Positions 55,875-64,000 of a stretch of DNA of 64,000 nucleotides are shown here, one piece after another (position 1 is the stretch's first letter; every line of letters starts with the position of its first letter). The notes below the pieces were generated by a model that did not search any database, was not told the origin of the DNA, and saw only the letters and a program-made list of their open reading frames with translations. Origin of the DNA: Chiayiivirga sp. (GTDB taxonomy: Bacteria > Pseudomonadota > Gammaproteobacteria > Xanthomonadales > Xanthomonadaceae); contig JALCLA010000003.1 in the NCBI GenBank assembly GCA_022647565.1, forward strand, positions 589,640 through 653,639, in the 5' to 3' direction. A program made the translations under genes and the position numbers.

Positions 55875-56617
55875 TCACGGCATGTACATCCCGCCGTTGA
55901 CGTGCAGGGTTTCGCCGGTGATGTAGGCCGCCGCCGGCGATGCTAGGAAGGCCACCGCGCGCGCGATGTCGATCGGGTCGCCGAAGCGGCCGAGTGCGAT
56001 CTGCCCCAGCATGGCGTTCTTGCTGTCTTCCGGCAGACCGCGGGTCATGTCGGTATCGATGAAGCCGGGTGCAACCACGTTCACCGTCACGCCGCGCGAA
56101 CCGATCTCGCGCGCCAGCGACTTGGAGAACGCGATGATGCCGGCCTTGGCCGCCGCATAGTTGGCCTGCCCCGGATTGCCGGTCAGCCCGATCACCGAGG
56201 CAATGCTGATGATGCGGCCCTTGCGTGCCTTCATCATGCCGCGCATCACCGCTTTCGAGGTGCGGTAGACGCTGGAAGGTTGGTATCGAGGATGGCGTTC
56301 CAGTCCTCGTCCTTCATCCGCATCAGCAACTGGTCGCGGGTGATGCCGGCGTTGTTCACGAGTATGGAGACCGCGCCGAATTCCTTGCCGATGCCATCGA
56401 TCAGCGTTTCCACCGCTGCGCCGTCGGTCACGTCGAGGGCGCGACCCGCGCCCCCGCTCGCGGCAAGGCGTGCGCTGATCGCGGCGGCACCGGACTCGCT
56501 GGTCGCGGTACCGATGACCTTTGCGCCCTGCGCGGCCAATTCATCCGCGATCGCCGCACCGATGCCACGGCTGGCACCGGTGACCAGTGCGATTTCCCCT
56601 TGCAGGCTCTGGCTCAT
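55875..56617 (-). CDS. fabG: 3-oxoacyl-ACP reductase FabG (frameshifted)
   Basis: NADPH-dependent short-chain reductase of fatty acid synthesis. The first frame runs from the ATG at 56617 ([20 protein letters not shown]) through [30 protein letters not shown]. At about 56275-56280 the frame shifts by one base, where a missing base next to a TT/AA pair would restore [30 protein letters not shown]. It then continues to the catalytic YAAAK tetrad segment and the end GGMYMP. 743 bases is one short of 248 codons, matching FabG length. As fabG is essential in most bacteria, a sequencing deletion is very likely. Confidence 0.9.
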
Positions 56618-56649
56618 TCGCTACTCCTGAAGATTCCCGTAAGCGCGGC

Positions 56650-57585
56650 TCAGGCCGCGAGCGTGGCGTCGAAGTCCACCGGCATGGCCAGACTGCGCGC
56701 GTCCAGGGACTTGTCGATGCGCTTGGCCAGGCCGCTGAGCACCTTGCCCGGACCGCATTCCACCAGGCGCGTCGCGCCGCCTGCGGCCAATGCCTGCACG
56801 CATTCCGTCCAGCGCACCGGCAGGTACAACTGGCGCGCCAGCGCATCGCGGATCGCCTCTACCGTCGCATGCGCGCGAGCATCCGCATTCTGGATGACAG
56901 GGCGATCCGGTGCTTTCCAGTCCAGGGTCTGCATGAACTCGCCCAACTGCGTCGCAGCACCACGCATCAGCGGCGTGTGCGAAGGAACGCTGACCGCGAG
57001 CTTCACGGCCTTCTTGACGCCACGGCTGGCGAGCCCGGCCAGGGCGCGATCCAGCGCATCGACGTGACCGCCGATCACGATCTGGCCGGGCGAGTTGTAG
57101 TTCGCCGGCACAACCACCGTGTCGTTCGAAACCTGCGCGCAGACTTCGGCCACCAGTGCGTCGTCTGCACCCAGGACCGCCGCCATCGCGCCGCTGCCGG
57201 CCGGAACCGCGGCTTGCATCAGCCGTCCGCGCTCGCGCACCAGGCGGGCCCCATCGGTCAGGGACAAGGCCCCCGCCGCCACCAGCGCCGCGTACTCGCC
57301 AAGGCTGTGGCCCGCGAACTGCGCCGGTTGCGCGCCACCGCGCGCCACCCACGCACGCCACGCCGCAACCCCCGCGGCAAGCAAGGCCGGCTGGGTGAAC
57401 TCGGTCTGGTTCAGTTGCTCTTCCGGGCCCTGTTGTGAAAGCGCCCACAGGTCGACACCGGCGCCGCTCGAGGCTTCGTCGAACGTGGCGCGGACTTCGC
57501 CATGCGCCATCGCCAATTCACCCAGCATGCCCAGCGCTTGCGAACCCTGACCGGGGAAAACGAAGGCGAGATGGGCTTGGTTCAC
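56650..57585 (-). CDS. fabD: Malonyl-CoA:ACP transacylase FabD
   Basis: Transfers malonyl groups to ACP. FVFPGQGSQALGM opens the protein, with the catalytic Ser S94 in AGHSLGEYAA and H203 in SVPSHTPLM. The Arg for the malonyl carboxylate is in the LVRERGRLMQAA segment. The 311-residue length is typical. It lies 32 bases before fabG and 100 bases after fabH. Confidence 0.96.
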   Translation of the reverse strand: MNQAHLAFVFPGQGSQALGMLGELAMAHGEVRATFDEASSGAGVDLWALSQQGPEEQLNQTEFTQPALLAAGVAAWRAWVARGGAQPAQFAGHSLGEYAALVAAGALSLTDGARLVRERGRLMQAAVPAGSGAMAAVLGADDALVAEVCAQVSNDTVVVPANYNSPGQIVIGGHVDALDRALAGLASRGVKKAVKLAVSVPSHTPLMRGAATQLGEFMQTLDWKAPDRPVIQNADARAHATVEAIRDALARQLYLPVRWTECVQALAAGGATRLVECGPGKVLSGLAKRIDKSLDARSLAMPVDFDATLAA

Positions 57586-57685
57586 GCGCGATTCCTGCGG
57601 TTGGGGGCGCGGATCATACGGCGGCCCCGGGGAATTCGTCTGTACTGCGGCGTATGCCGAAACGAGCGGTGCAGCCTTGCGCCAC

Positions 57686-58663
57686 TCAATAGCGGATCAG
57701 CGCCGAGCCCCAGGTAAAGCCGCCGCCGAAGGCTTCGAGCAACAACAATTCGCCGCGCTTCACCTTGCCCGAGCGCACCGCCTCGTCCAGCGCCAGAGGC
57801 ACCGACGCCGCCGACGTGTTGCCGTGCCGGTCGACGGTCACGATGACGCGCTCCATCGGCATCGCCAGGCGCTTGGCCGTCGCGGTGATGATGCGCAGGT
57901 TGGCCTGGTGCGGGATGAGCCAGTCGATCGCGGACTTGTCGAGCTGGTTGGCTGCGAGGGTTTCCTCGACCACGGCGTCGAGCGTCTTCACGGCGACCTT
58001 GAATACTTCATTGCCGGTCATGCGCACGCGCACGCCATGGTTGGGCTCGTCGGTGAATCCGGCCGAGACACCGACCGGGTTGTAGAGCAGTTCCTTGTGG
58101 CCGCCGTCCGCGTGCAGGTGTGTGGACAGCACGCCGGCGTCCTCGGACGCCTTCAGCACCACAGCCCCGGCCCCATCACCGAACAGCACGCAGGTGCCAC
58201 GATCGGACCAGTCCAGCATGCGCGTCAGGGTTTCCGCACCCACCACGAGGGCGGTACGCGCGCTTCCGGCACGAATGAAATTGTTGGCCACGCCGAGCGC
58301 ATAGATGAACCCGGAACAGGCCGCGTTCACGTCGAACGCGGCGCAGCCGTTCGCGCCCAGGCGGTGCTGCAGCAGGCAGGCGGTGGACGGAAAGATGATG
58401 TCGGGCGTGGTGGTGCCCAGCACGATCAGGTCGATCTCGCCGGGCTCGACTCCGGCCGCATCGAGCGCGCGCTTTGCGGCTTCGAAGGCGAGGTCGCCGG
58501 TGGTCTGACCGCTCGCCGCGATGTGGCGCTGGCGGATGCCGGTGCGCTCGCGGATCCACTCGTCGGTGGTTTCGACGAGCGTTTCCATCTCGGCGTTGGT
58601 GAGGATTCGCTCCGGCAGGTAGCTGCCGGTACCCGCGATGCGGGCGTAGGTCTGCGTGCTCAT
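57686..58663 (-). CDS. fabH: Beta-ketoacyl-ACP synthase III FabH
   Basis: Initiating condensing enzyme that joins acetyl-CoA and malonyl-ACP. The triad is C116 ([11 protein letters not shown]), H252 (IPHQANLRI) and N282 (HGNTSAAS). The start is the ATG at 58663 ([18 protein letters not shown]), giving 325 residues. In many bacteria plsX lies between rpmF and fabH; here only a 110-base gap with a hairpin is present. Confidence 0.96.
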   Translation of the reverse strand: MSTQTYARIAGTGSYLPERILTNAEMETLVETTDEWIRERTGIRQRHIAASGQTTGDLAFEAAKRALDAAGVEPGEIDLIVLGTTTPDIIFPSTACLLQHRLGANGCAAFDVNAACSGFIYALGVANNFIRAGSARTALVVGAETLTRMLDWSDRGTCVLFGDGAGAVVLKASEDAGVLSTHLHADGGHKELLYNPVGVSAGFTDEPNHGVRVRMTGNEVFKVAVKTLDAVVEETLAANQLDKSAIDWLIPHQANLRIITATAKRLAMPMERVIVTVDRHGNTSAASVPLALDEAVRSGKVKRGELLLLEAFGGGFTWGSALIRY

Positions 58664-58703
58664 CTCCACCCCGTGCATGCTGAGGCCGGACCCCAGAAAC
58701 GGC

Positions 58704-58730
58704 ACGCGGCGGGCGAGGCGCCCGCCGCGT
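58704..58730 (-). terminator. Strong hairpin between rpmF and fabH, possible attenuator
   Basis: A perfect 12-bp GC-rich stem (58704-58715 with 58719-58730) around a three-base loop, followed on the minus strand by GCCGTTTCTG. The U-tract is short, so termination would be partial. It lies where plsX is found in other genomes. Confidence 0.6.
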
Positions 58731-58772
58731 CGGTTCGATCAACGGGTCGATCCTTGCGGATCAACGCCTTGC

Positions 58773-58967
58773 TCAGTCTTCCGCAACCACCGCGGTCTTC
58801 ACCTCGACCACCTTGCGGCCGCGGTAGAAGCCGTCCTTGGTGACGTGGTGGCGCAGGTGGGTTTCGCCCGAGGTCGGGTCGGTCGCCAGCTGCTTGGCGG
58901 TGAGCGCATCGTGCGAACGGCGCTGGCCGCGACGCGACGGGGTGACACGGGACTTCTGGACTGCCAT
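58773..58967 (-). CDS. rpmF: 50S ribosomal protein L32
   Basis: 64-residue ribosomal protein. [20 protein letters not shown] is the typical N-terminus, followed by the segment [14 protein letters not shown]. The zinc cysteines of other L32 types are absent, the C-minus form. It follows yceD, the standard order. Confidence 0.97.
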   Translation of the reverse strand: MAVQKSRVTPSRRGQRRSHDALTAKQLATDPTSGETHLRHHVTKDGFYRGRKVVEVKTAVVAED

Positions 58968-59009
58968 GACTGCTTCCTCGAAAAAACACCAGTTTTGCTT
59001 CGACCCGCC

Positions 59010-59528
59010 TCAGGCCTTGCTTGAAGGCCTCAGGGCGGACAACGCGGCGAACGGGTTGGGCCGTTCGTCCTCGATCTCTTCCTCGACCTCGACCCAATGG
59101 GTTTCGATCGCTTCGGTTCCCGGCTTTACCGGAACCACCGGCACCGCCAGGATCAATTCATCCTCGATCAGCTCCGCCGGGTTGAGGCGAGCGTCCTCGG
59201 GCAACAGCACCGGCTCGTACCCCGGCGGCAGGCTGGCTTCGTCGCGCTCGCTCCGGATCAGGCCCATGCGTTGCTCCACCCGGATCGGCAGCTCGAAACG
59301 CTCCAGCGTGCGCTGGCAGGTCAGCGGCAAGGCCGCTTCGACCCGAAGATCGGCAAAGGCCACGCCGAACTCGTCCCGTCCGAACTCGATCCGGAAATCC
59401 ACCGCGCCATCGGAGTCGAACAGGGATTCGGACAGACGCGGCAGCGCGGCGAGCGGCAGGCGTCCCTCGAATACCCGGCGCGCATTCACCATGCGCCACG
59501 CGTCGACCACTTCGGGCAAGGCGGACAT
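59010..59528 (-). CDS. yceD: YceD family (DUF177) protein
   Basis: 172-residue acidic protein linked to 23S rRNA accumulation in other organisms. The segment LTCQRTLERFELPIRVEQR is the DUF177 core, and ELIEDELILAVPVVPV followed by an acidic run is typical. The ATG at 59528 lies only 9 bases beyond the -10 box, so the transcript would be near leaderless. It is always found before rpmF, as here. Confidence 0.93.
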   Translation of the reverse strand: MSALPEVVDAWRMVNARRVFEGRLPLAALPRLSESLFDSDGAVDFRIEFGRDEFGVAFADLRVEAALPLTCQRTLERFELPIRVEQRMGLIRSERDEASLPPGYEPVLLPEDARLNPAELIEDELILAVPVVPVKPGTEAIETHWVEVEEEIEDERPNPFAALSALRPSSKA

Positions 59529-59537
59529 AAGCGCGCA

Positions 59538-59566
59538 AGGATAAGCCGCGGCGCCGTCGATGTCAA
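59538..59566 (-). promoter_or_regulatory. Sigma-70 promoter of the yceD-rpmF-fab cluster
   Basis: On the minus strand a perfect TTGACA (59566-59561) is followed after 17 bases by TATCCT (59543-59538). The -10 ends 10 positions before the A of the yceD ATG, giving a predicted leader of about 0-3 bases and no Shine-Dalgarno. Confidence 0.7.
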
Positions 59567-59682
59567 TTTAACCTGTTGGATTACCGCCGGATTCTCGATC
59601 GGCCGCCAGGTGAATTTGCCGCCAGCGGAGGCGCTGGGGCAGACTGCGGCCCTTCGCTCTGCGACCACTGTTCTGATCCGCC

Positions 59683-60168
59683 TTGGAAGCCGCGCTCGCC
59701 TTCATCTTCGTTCTCGGCCTGTTTGCCTTGCTTGCGGGCGCGTTGCGCTGGCTCGGCGGGCGCCGCGAGCGGGCCTTGCGCCGCCTGCTGGATCGCGCTG
59801 ACGCCCTTGAACAACTGCTGCATACCACGCGCGAGCGCATGGCCTCGATGCGGGAAGTCGTGCAACGGGTACCTTCCGATATCGGAGCCGTGGCCACGGC
59901 CTCGCTCGACGCCCAGGCCATCGTCCAGCCGGCGCTGAAGAACCTGCTCGAACACCGCATGTGGATTTCGCAGCACGGCATGACCGCCTCGACCGTGGAA
60001 CTGGACACGGCGGCCGCTGCCTTGCAGCGCGCACACGCCAGCATTGCCGACCAACTGGCGCGCCTCGAGAACGCGGGAGCGGCGCTGGCCTCGGCCACCC
60101 AGGCCTCGCTCGAGCAGGCCGCGCGCGAACCCGCCGCGCTCAAGCGCGCCGGCAGCGACGGCAGCTGA
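59683..60168 (+). CDS. Small single-pass membrane protein, function unknown
   Basis: 161 residues from a TTG start at 59683: one transmembrane helix (about 4-22), then an Arg-rich stretch and a long helical, Ala/Gln-rich region (about 30-155) suited to coiled-coil formation. I recognise no family. The TTG start is not certain. Codon use and the tight junction with the next gene (one base between TGA and GTG) support it being real; it is divergent from yceD. Confidence 0.6.
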   Translation: MEAALAFIFVLGLFALLAGALRWLGGRRERALRRLLDRADALEQLLHTTRERMASMREVVQRVPSDIGAVATASLDAQAIVQPALKNLLEHRMWISQHGMTASTVELDTAAAALQRAHASIADQLARLENAGAALASATQASLEQAAREPAALKRAGSDGS

Positions 60169-60169
60169 G

Positions 60170-60763
60170 GTGCCGGCCTGGCCGCCCGCGCCGCGCCTGA
60201 TCCTGGCGTCGACCTCGCGCTATCGGAAGGAACTGCTGGCCCGCTTCGGCCTGGCCTTCGATACCGCCTCCCCGGGCGTGGACGAAACCCCGTGCGCGGG
60301 CGAGGCACCCCTGGCGTTGGCCATCCGCCTTGCGGCGGCAAAGGCGGTGGCGGTCGCCGTCGTCCAACCCGGCACCGTGGTGATCGGGTCGGACCAGGTG
60401 GCGGAACTCGATGGCATCGCACTCGGCAAGCCGCAAACGCATGAGCGTGCCGTGGCGCAATTGCAGTCCTGCCGCGGGCGCGCCGTGCAGTTCCATACCG
60501 CGGTGTGCGTGATCGGTGCCGACGGCTCCCATCACACCTTTGTCGATGGCACGCGGGTGCGATTCCGCGCCCTGACCGACGCCGAGATCGAACGCTACCT
60601 CCAGGCAGAAACACCTTACGACTGCGCCGGCAGCTTCAAATCGGAAGGCCTGGGTGCAAGCCTGTTCGAATCGATCGAGAGCCGCGATCCGACGGCCTTG
60701 ATCGGGCTGCCGTTGATTGCCTTGGCCGAAACCTTGCGCCGCTGCGGCTATCGCCTGCCCTGA
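60170..60763 (+). CDS. Maf/YceF family nucleoside triphosphate pyrophosphatase
   Basis: House-cleaning pyrophosphatase of 197 residues acting on modified or non-canonical nucleotides; the YceF branch prefers 7-methyl-GTP, which fits position near yceD-rpmF as in E. coli. Motifs are LILASTSRYRKELLARFGL, PGVDETP, VIGSDQVAELDG (catalytic Asp) and the segment YDCAGSFKSEGLGASLFESIES. The GTG at 60170 is chosen because the family begins just before LILASTS. Its last 16 bases overlap the convergent glycosyltransferase gene. Confidence 0.9.
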   Translation: MPAWPPAPRLILASTSRYRKELLARFGLAFDTASPGVDETPCAGEAPLALAIRLAAAKAVAVAVVQPGTVVIGSDQVAELDGIALGKPQTHERAVAQLQSCRGRAVQFHTAVCVIGADGSHHTFVDGTRVRFRALTDAEIERYLQAETPYDCAGSFKSEGLGASLFESIESRDPTALIGLPLIALAETLRRCGYRLP

Positions 60764-62325
60764 ACCGGAGGCCTCGCCCTCAGGGCGGCGATGGTGTGGT
60801 GTTTTTCCGTGGGAACCGTGCACCCGACTCGACCTGGCCCGGTTTCGTCCAGAACGAACAGGGCAAAGCCCTTCGTCCCATCATCGACCTCAACCTCGTG
60901 CAGCAGGCGCGCATGCGGCGACTGTTCGCACAGGGCGCGGTAGTAGGCCTGCCGGTCGCGGCGCGGGATCGCGCTGTCTTCCACCACGAGCAGGCGCGGT
61001 TTCGTGGCAGGCTCGATCAGCGATGCCTGCTGGCCCCACAAGCCCAGCTGCATGGCGCGACCATGCTTGTGGTTGAGGCGATGGTCGAGCACGCGCAAGC
61101 CGGGCTGGCGCAAGGCAAACGCGAGTTGCGCGCCCAGCTTGAAGTTGTCGGCGACCAGCTCGACCCGGCCATCCATGACGCCCGGAACCGCCCGCACCAT
61201 GGTGGCGATCTCGGTCCACCCGGCGAAATTGTCGGGATACGCGGTGCTGTCGGCCAGGAGCCGGCGTCCGGACGGCACGGTTGCCATCTGGGTGTAACCC
61301 AACACCAGCAACAGTCCAGCCACGGCGAGCGCGCCGGTCGCACTGCGCCAGCCGGGCGACCAGCGTTCCAGCACCCTGGGCACGATGACCAGCAACGGCA
61401 GCCAGGCCTGCAGCAGCCAGTGGAAGCTGATCCGTTCGCGGTCAGCCACGAAGGCCAGGCCCAGATACAGCACGAGCGGCAGGATGGATGCGCCCAAGAT
61501 CAGCCCCCACGGTCCGGCCTCGCCTTCACGCCAGCGTCGCCACACCATGCGAAACCCGGCGATCAGGGCTACCAGCAGCAGCGGCGTCACCAGGAACAGC
61601 TGCGATGCCGGCAGCCACGCGCCTTCGGCATGCAAGGCCCACGGATGACGTTCCAACAACTGGAAGTGCAGGCCGGCGTCCCCGTGACGCACGTTCCACA
61701 GCAACAGCGGCAACCAGGCCAGCGCCCCCACGCCAACAGCAACCCACACCCGCACATTGCGCAAGGCGCGCCGTCCACCGGCATCGAGCAGCAAGCCCAG
61801 GCCGCCGGCCAGGATCAGCGGCAGGAAGCGATAGTGGCTGAGCGCCCCCATGGCCAGCCCGGTCATCAGCCAGAACGCCGCGCCCGCATCGACGCGCACG
61901 CACAGGCGTAGCGCCGCATACAGGCAAAGCGCCGCCGCCAGGGTAAGCGGCACATCCGGTAGCGCGAGAAAGCCCAAGCCGCCCAGCAGCGGCAACAGCA
62001 AGGCCCAGGTTCCGGCACGATCACCACTGCGAGCGTCGAACCAACGGCGCGCGCTGGCCCGGACCAAGAGCGGTACCGTCATCGCCAAGGCAATGAAGGG
62101 CCAGCGCAAGCCCAGGCTCGAATGGCCACCCGTCTCCACCCCGAACCGGGCCAGCCAGGCAGTGAACCCGGGCAGGTCAGAATAGGCCCAGGCCAGATGC
62201 TGTCCTTCCAGCCAATACCAGGCCTCATCGCCGAACAGCGGCAGGCGCGTGGCGATCCATACCTTGGCGCCGAGCAAAATGAGCCACAGCGCCCAGAACC
62301 GATGCCCCGTCGTCACGGTCTGCAT
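60748..62325 (-). CDS. ArnT-like membrane glycosyltransferase (GT-C fold)
   Basis: A 525-residue integral membrane protein with about 10-12 helices. The first loop carries GDEAWYWLEG, matching the acidic catalytic motif of GT39/GT83 enzymes (ArnT, PMT). The helices continue to about residue 365, and a soluble C-terminal domain (about 375-515) follows. It would transfer a sugar from a polyprenyl-phosphate donor; acceptor and sugar cannot be told. The start is the ATG at 62325. It has no neighbouring arn genes. Confidence 0.8.
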   Translation of the reverse strand: MQTVTTGHRFWALWLILLGAKVWIATRLPLFGDEAWYWLEGQHLAWAYSDLPGFTAWLARFGVETGGHSSLGLRWPFIALAMTVPLLVRASARRWFDARSGDRAGTWALLLPLLGGLGFLALPDVPLTLAAALCLYAALRLCVRVDAGAAFWLMTGLAMGALSHYRFLPLILAGGLGLLLDAGGRRALRNVRVWVAVGVGALAWLPLLLWNVRHGDAGLHFQLLERHPWALHAEGAWLPASQLFLVTPLLLVALIAGFRMVWRRWREGEAGPWGLILGASILPLVLYLGLAFVADRERISFHWLLQAWLPLLVIVPRVLERWSPGWRSATGALAVAGLLLVLGYTQMATVPSGRRLLADSTAYPDNFAGWTEIATMVRAVPGVMDGRVELVADNFKLGAQLAFALRQPGLRVLDHRLNHKHGRAMQLGLWGQQASLIEPATKPRLLVVEDSAIPRRDRQAYYRALCEQSPHARLLHEVEVDDGTKGFALFVLDETGPGRVGCTVPTEKHHTIAALRARPPVQGRR

Positions 62326-62379
62326 GTTTCGCTCACTGGGGCGCGGCTACACTCGGAACGGCTTGCAAGGAAAACCACG

Positions 62380-63378
62380 ATGAATGCGCAGCGCGATGTG
62401 GGAACGAATCGGTCGGACGCGATGCTAGCAGCAGGAGGCGCGCGCAGCGCCGTCCTGAGCGATTCCAGTCGCACCGCGCTGGCGCACGCCATGGCGCAGG
62501 TGAACACCTTGGTGCTGGGCAAGCCGCGCGAAGTCGACCTTGCCTTCGCCTGCTTGCTCGCCGGCGGGCATCTGCTGATCGAAGACCTGCCCGGACTCGG
62601 CAAGACCACCCTGGCGCGCGCCCTCGCAGCCACCTTGGGATTGAGTTTCGCCCGCATGCAGTTCACTGCCGATCTGCTGCCCTCGGACATCCTCGGCGTC
62701 TCGATCTACGAACAGGACCAGCGCAACTTCCGCTTCCACCCGGGCCCGGTGTTCACCCAACTGTTGCTGGCGGACGAGATCAACCGCGCGCCGCCACGCA
62801 CCCAGAGCGCCTTGCTCGAAGCCATGGCCGAGCACCAGGTCACCATCGACGGCGTCTGCCACGCCTTGCCCAACCCGTTTTTCGTGATCGCCACGCAGAA
62901 TCCCGTTGATCTGGCCGGCACTTTCCCCCTGCCCGATTCTCAGCTCGACCGTTTCCTGCTGCGCATTGCCCTGGGCTATCCCGATGCCGCGGCCGAGCGC
63001 GAAATGCTGGTCGGGGCCGACCGCCGCGACCTGATCGCGGGAACCCTGCCCCTGATCGGCACCGAGGACGTGCTGGCGCTGCGCCACGCCGTCACCCAGG
63101 TTCATGCCAGCGACGCCCTGGTGAACTACGTGCAGGCCTTGCTCACCGAAACCCGGCGTCACCCGCAGGTCCAGGTCGGGCTGTCGCCGCGCGCGGGACT
63201 GGCCTTGCTGCGCGCGGCGCGCGCGCTGGCGCTGTTGCGTGGTCGTGACTACGCCCTGCCCGAGGATATCCAGGCCGTGTTCGAGGAGGTGGCCGCGCAC
63301 CGCCTCGTTCCGCAGGGCGACACGACCGACCGGGTCGCACTGGCGCGCTCGATCCTGAAGAGCGTGGCGGTGGAATGA
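62380..63378 (+). CDS. MoxR-type AAA+ ATPase
   Basis: A 332-residue AAA+ ATPase of the MoxR family. Walker A is LIEDLPGLGKTTLARALA, Walker B LLLADEINRAPPRTQSALLEAM; sensor 1 is IATQNP and the Arg finger region DSQLDRFLLR. The start is the ATG at 62380 with CAAGGA upstream. It is followed by a DUF58 gene 5 bases on; MoxR-DUF58-VWA-transglutaminase clusters are common, and the rest may lie beyond the window. Confidence 0.93.
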   Translation: MNAQRDVGTNRSDAMLAAGGARSAVLSDSSRTALAHAMAQVNTLVLGKPREVDLAFACLLAGGHLLIEDLPGLGKTTLARALAATLGLSFARMQFTADLLPSDILGVSIYEQDQRNFRFHPGPVFTQLLLADEINRAPPRTQSALLEAMAEHQVTIDGVCHALPNPFFVIATQNPVDLAGTFPLPDSQLDRFLLRIALGYPDAAAEREMLVGADRRDLIAGTLPLIGTEDVLALRHAVTQVHASDALVNYVQALLTETRRHPQVQVGLSPRAGLALLRAARALALLRGRDYALPEDIQAVFEEVAAHRLVPQGDTTDRVALARSILKSVAVE

Positions 63379-63382
63379 GGCA

Positions 63383-64000
63383 GTGAGCGCCGTACTCACG
63401 GGCACGGGTGCGGTGCGATCCGGGCTGGCGCGGTGGCGAGAGCGCGCCCTGCAGATCGCGGAGAACCGGCTCCCGGCCCTGACCCGGCTGAAGCAGCCGG
63501 AGGCCCTGCCGATCCCGATCGGTCGACGTCGCATCTACGTGCTGCCCACGCGCTACGGCCTGTTCTTCGCCACGCTGCTGGCCGCGATGACCCTCGGCGC
63601 GCTGAACTACAACAACAATCCCGCGCTGATGCTGTGCTTCCTCCTGGGTTCGGCGGCGCATACCAGCCTGTTGCGCGCCTACCTCAACCTGCGCGGCCTG
63701 CGCCTGGCGCAGGTCGGCGCCGATGCGGTTCACGCCGGTGAGGCCCAGACCCTGCGCCTGTTGTTCGATGCGGGCGAAATCCGGCAACGGCGTGACCTCG
63801 TGCTGAGGCAAGGCACGGCCAGCGCGGTGTTCGCGCTGGCACCGAACCGGGTGGAAACGCGGCTCGTGCGGGCCACGATCCGCCGCGGGTTGCATCCGGC
63901 GGGACGGATCGCAGTATCGACCACGCATCCGCTCGGCCTGTTCGTCGCCTGGAGTTGGCTCAATCCGCAGGCGAGCACCCTGGTTTATCCGGCACTGGAG
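63383..64000 (+). CDS. DUF58 domain-containing protein (partial, runs off right edge)
   Basis: The first 206 codons are visible from a GTG at 63383. Two transmembrane segments (about 57-75 and 80-98) follow the basic PIPIGRRRIYVLPTRYGLFF, the start pattern of MoxR-associated DUF58 proteins, with NYNNNPALMLCFLLGS. The DUF58 domain itself would begin near the window end. Function is unknown; its MoxR partner upstream suggests a chaperone-assisted membrane complex. Confidence 0.85.
   Translation, partial: MSAVLTGTGAVRSGLARWRERALQIAENRLPALTRLKQPEALPIPIGRRRIYVLPTRYGLFFATLLAAMTLGALNYNNNPALMLCFLLGSAAHTSLLRAYLNLRGLRLAQVGADAVHAGEAQTLRLLFDAGEIRQRRDLVLRQGTASAVFALAPNRVETRLVRATIRRGLHPAGRIAVSTTHPLGLFVAWSWLNPQASTLVYPALE

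Overview
The window is a densely coded, high-GC bacterial chromosome segment with no mobile elements, rRNA, tRNA or CRISPR visible. Gene content and order point to a gammaproteobacterium of the Lysobacterales (Xanthomonadales), probably Rhodanobacteraceae-like and uncultured. Supporting features are a bifunctional hisB in a his operon headed by a TrpR-like YerC regulator, an rpoE-rseA-rseB-mucD-lepA-lepB-DUF4845-rnc-era-recO run, and a fab cluster that continues into pabB-pabC-mltG-tmk-holB-pilZ. The family-level placement is an inference from gene content, not a measured relationship.

Layout: (1) 1-5263, minus strand: yerC-hisG-hisD-hisC-hisB-hisH (histidine biosynthesis; hisH runs off the left edge). 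(2) 5.4-9.6 kb: a 7TM-DISM diguanylate cyclase, folP, and an RDD membrane protein. (3) 9.7-14.6 kb: ftsH and rlmE (minus), then yhbY, an Mth938-like protein and xseA (plus). (4) 14.6-17.8 kb: a two-gene ThDP-enzyme/aldehyde-dehydrogenase operon with a good sigma-70 promoter. (5) 17.8-21.9 kb: VWA lipoprotein, ECF sigma factor, Pro/Ala-rich membrane protein (likely anti-sigma) and a YigZ/IMPACT protein. (6) 21.9-26.1 kb: an ABC exporter and a DUF1631 protein. (7) 26.1-36.1 kb, all minus strand: ydbH-like, ydbL-like, rlmD, CYTH triphosphatase, nagZ, hpt, methylthioinosine phosphorylase, AidB-like acyl-CoA dehydrogenase, FAD monooxygenase. (8) A REC-HPt protein at 36.2 kb (plus). (9) 36.9-46.2 kb, minus strand: envelope stress (sigma-E) and ribosome/secretion/RNA processing genes. 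(10) 46.5-48.6 kb: a FadJ/FadB-like beta-oxidation protein. (11) 48.7-59.5 kb, minus strand: yceD-rpmF-fabH-fabD-fabG-acpP-fabF-pabB-pabC-mltG-tmk-holB-pilZ. (12) 59.7-64 kb: a small membrane protein and maf, an ArnT-like glycosyltransferase, then moxR and a DUF58 protein cut by the right edge.

How the genes work together: most of the window is housekeeping. The methylthioinosine phosphorylase next to hpt makes a plausible purine-salvage pair (methylthioinosine to hypoxanthine to IMP). Two sequence-consistent sigma-E promoters sit before rpoE and before mucD, so the stress operon is probably autoregulated. The YerC gene has a 24-bp near-palindrome between its -35 and -10 boxes, which suggests a self-regulated his operon.

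Quality warning: six genes that should be intact (hisH, hisB, hisC, xseA, nagZ, fabG) contain single-base indels, two of them compensating inside hisB. I read these as sequencing or assembly errors rather than true gene decay, because fabG is normally essential and the flanking frames are fully conserved. They are annotated as CDS with the interruption stated. I found no clearly novel defence or mobile system. The most interesting candidates are the VWA/ECF-sigma unit with a perfect 13-bp inverted repeat ending at the sigma start codon, the ThDP/aldehyde dehydrogenase pair, and two strong promoters whose predicted transcripts would be leaderless.
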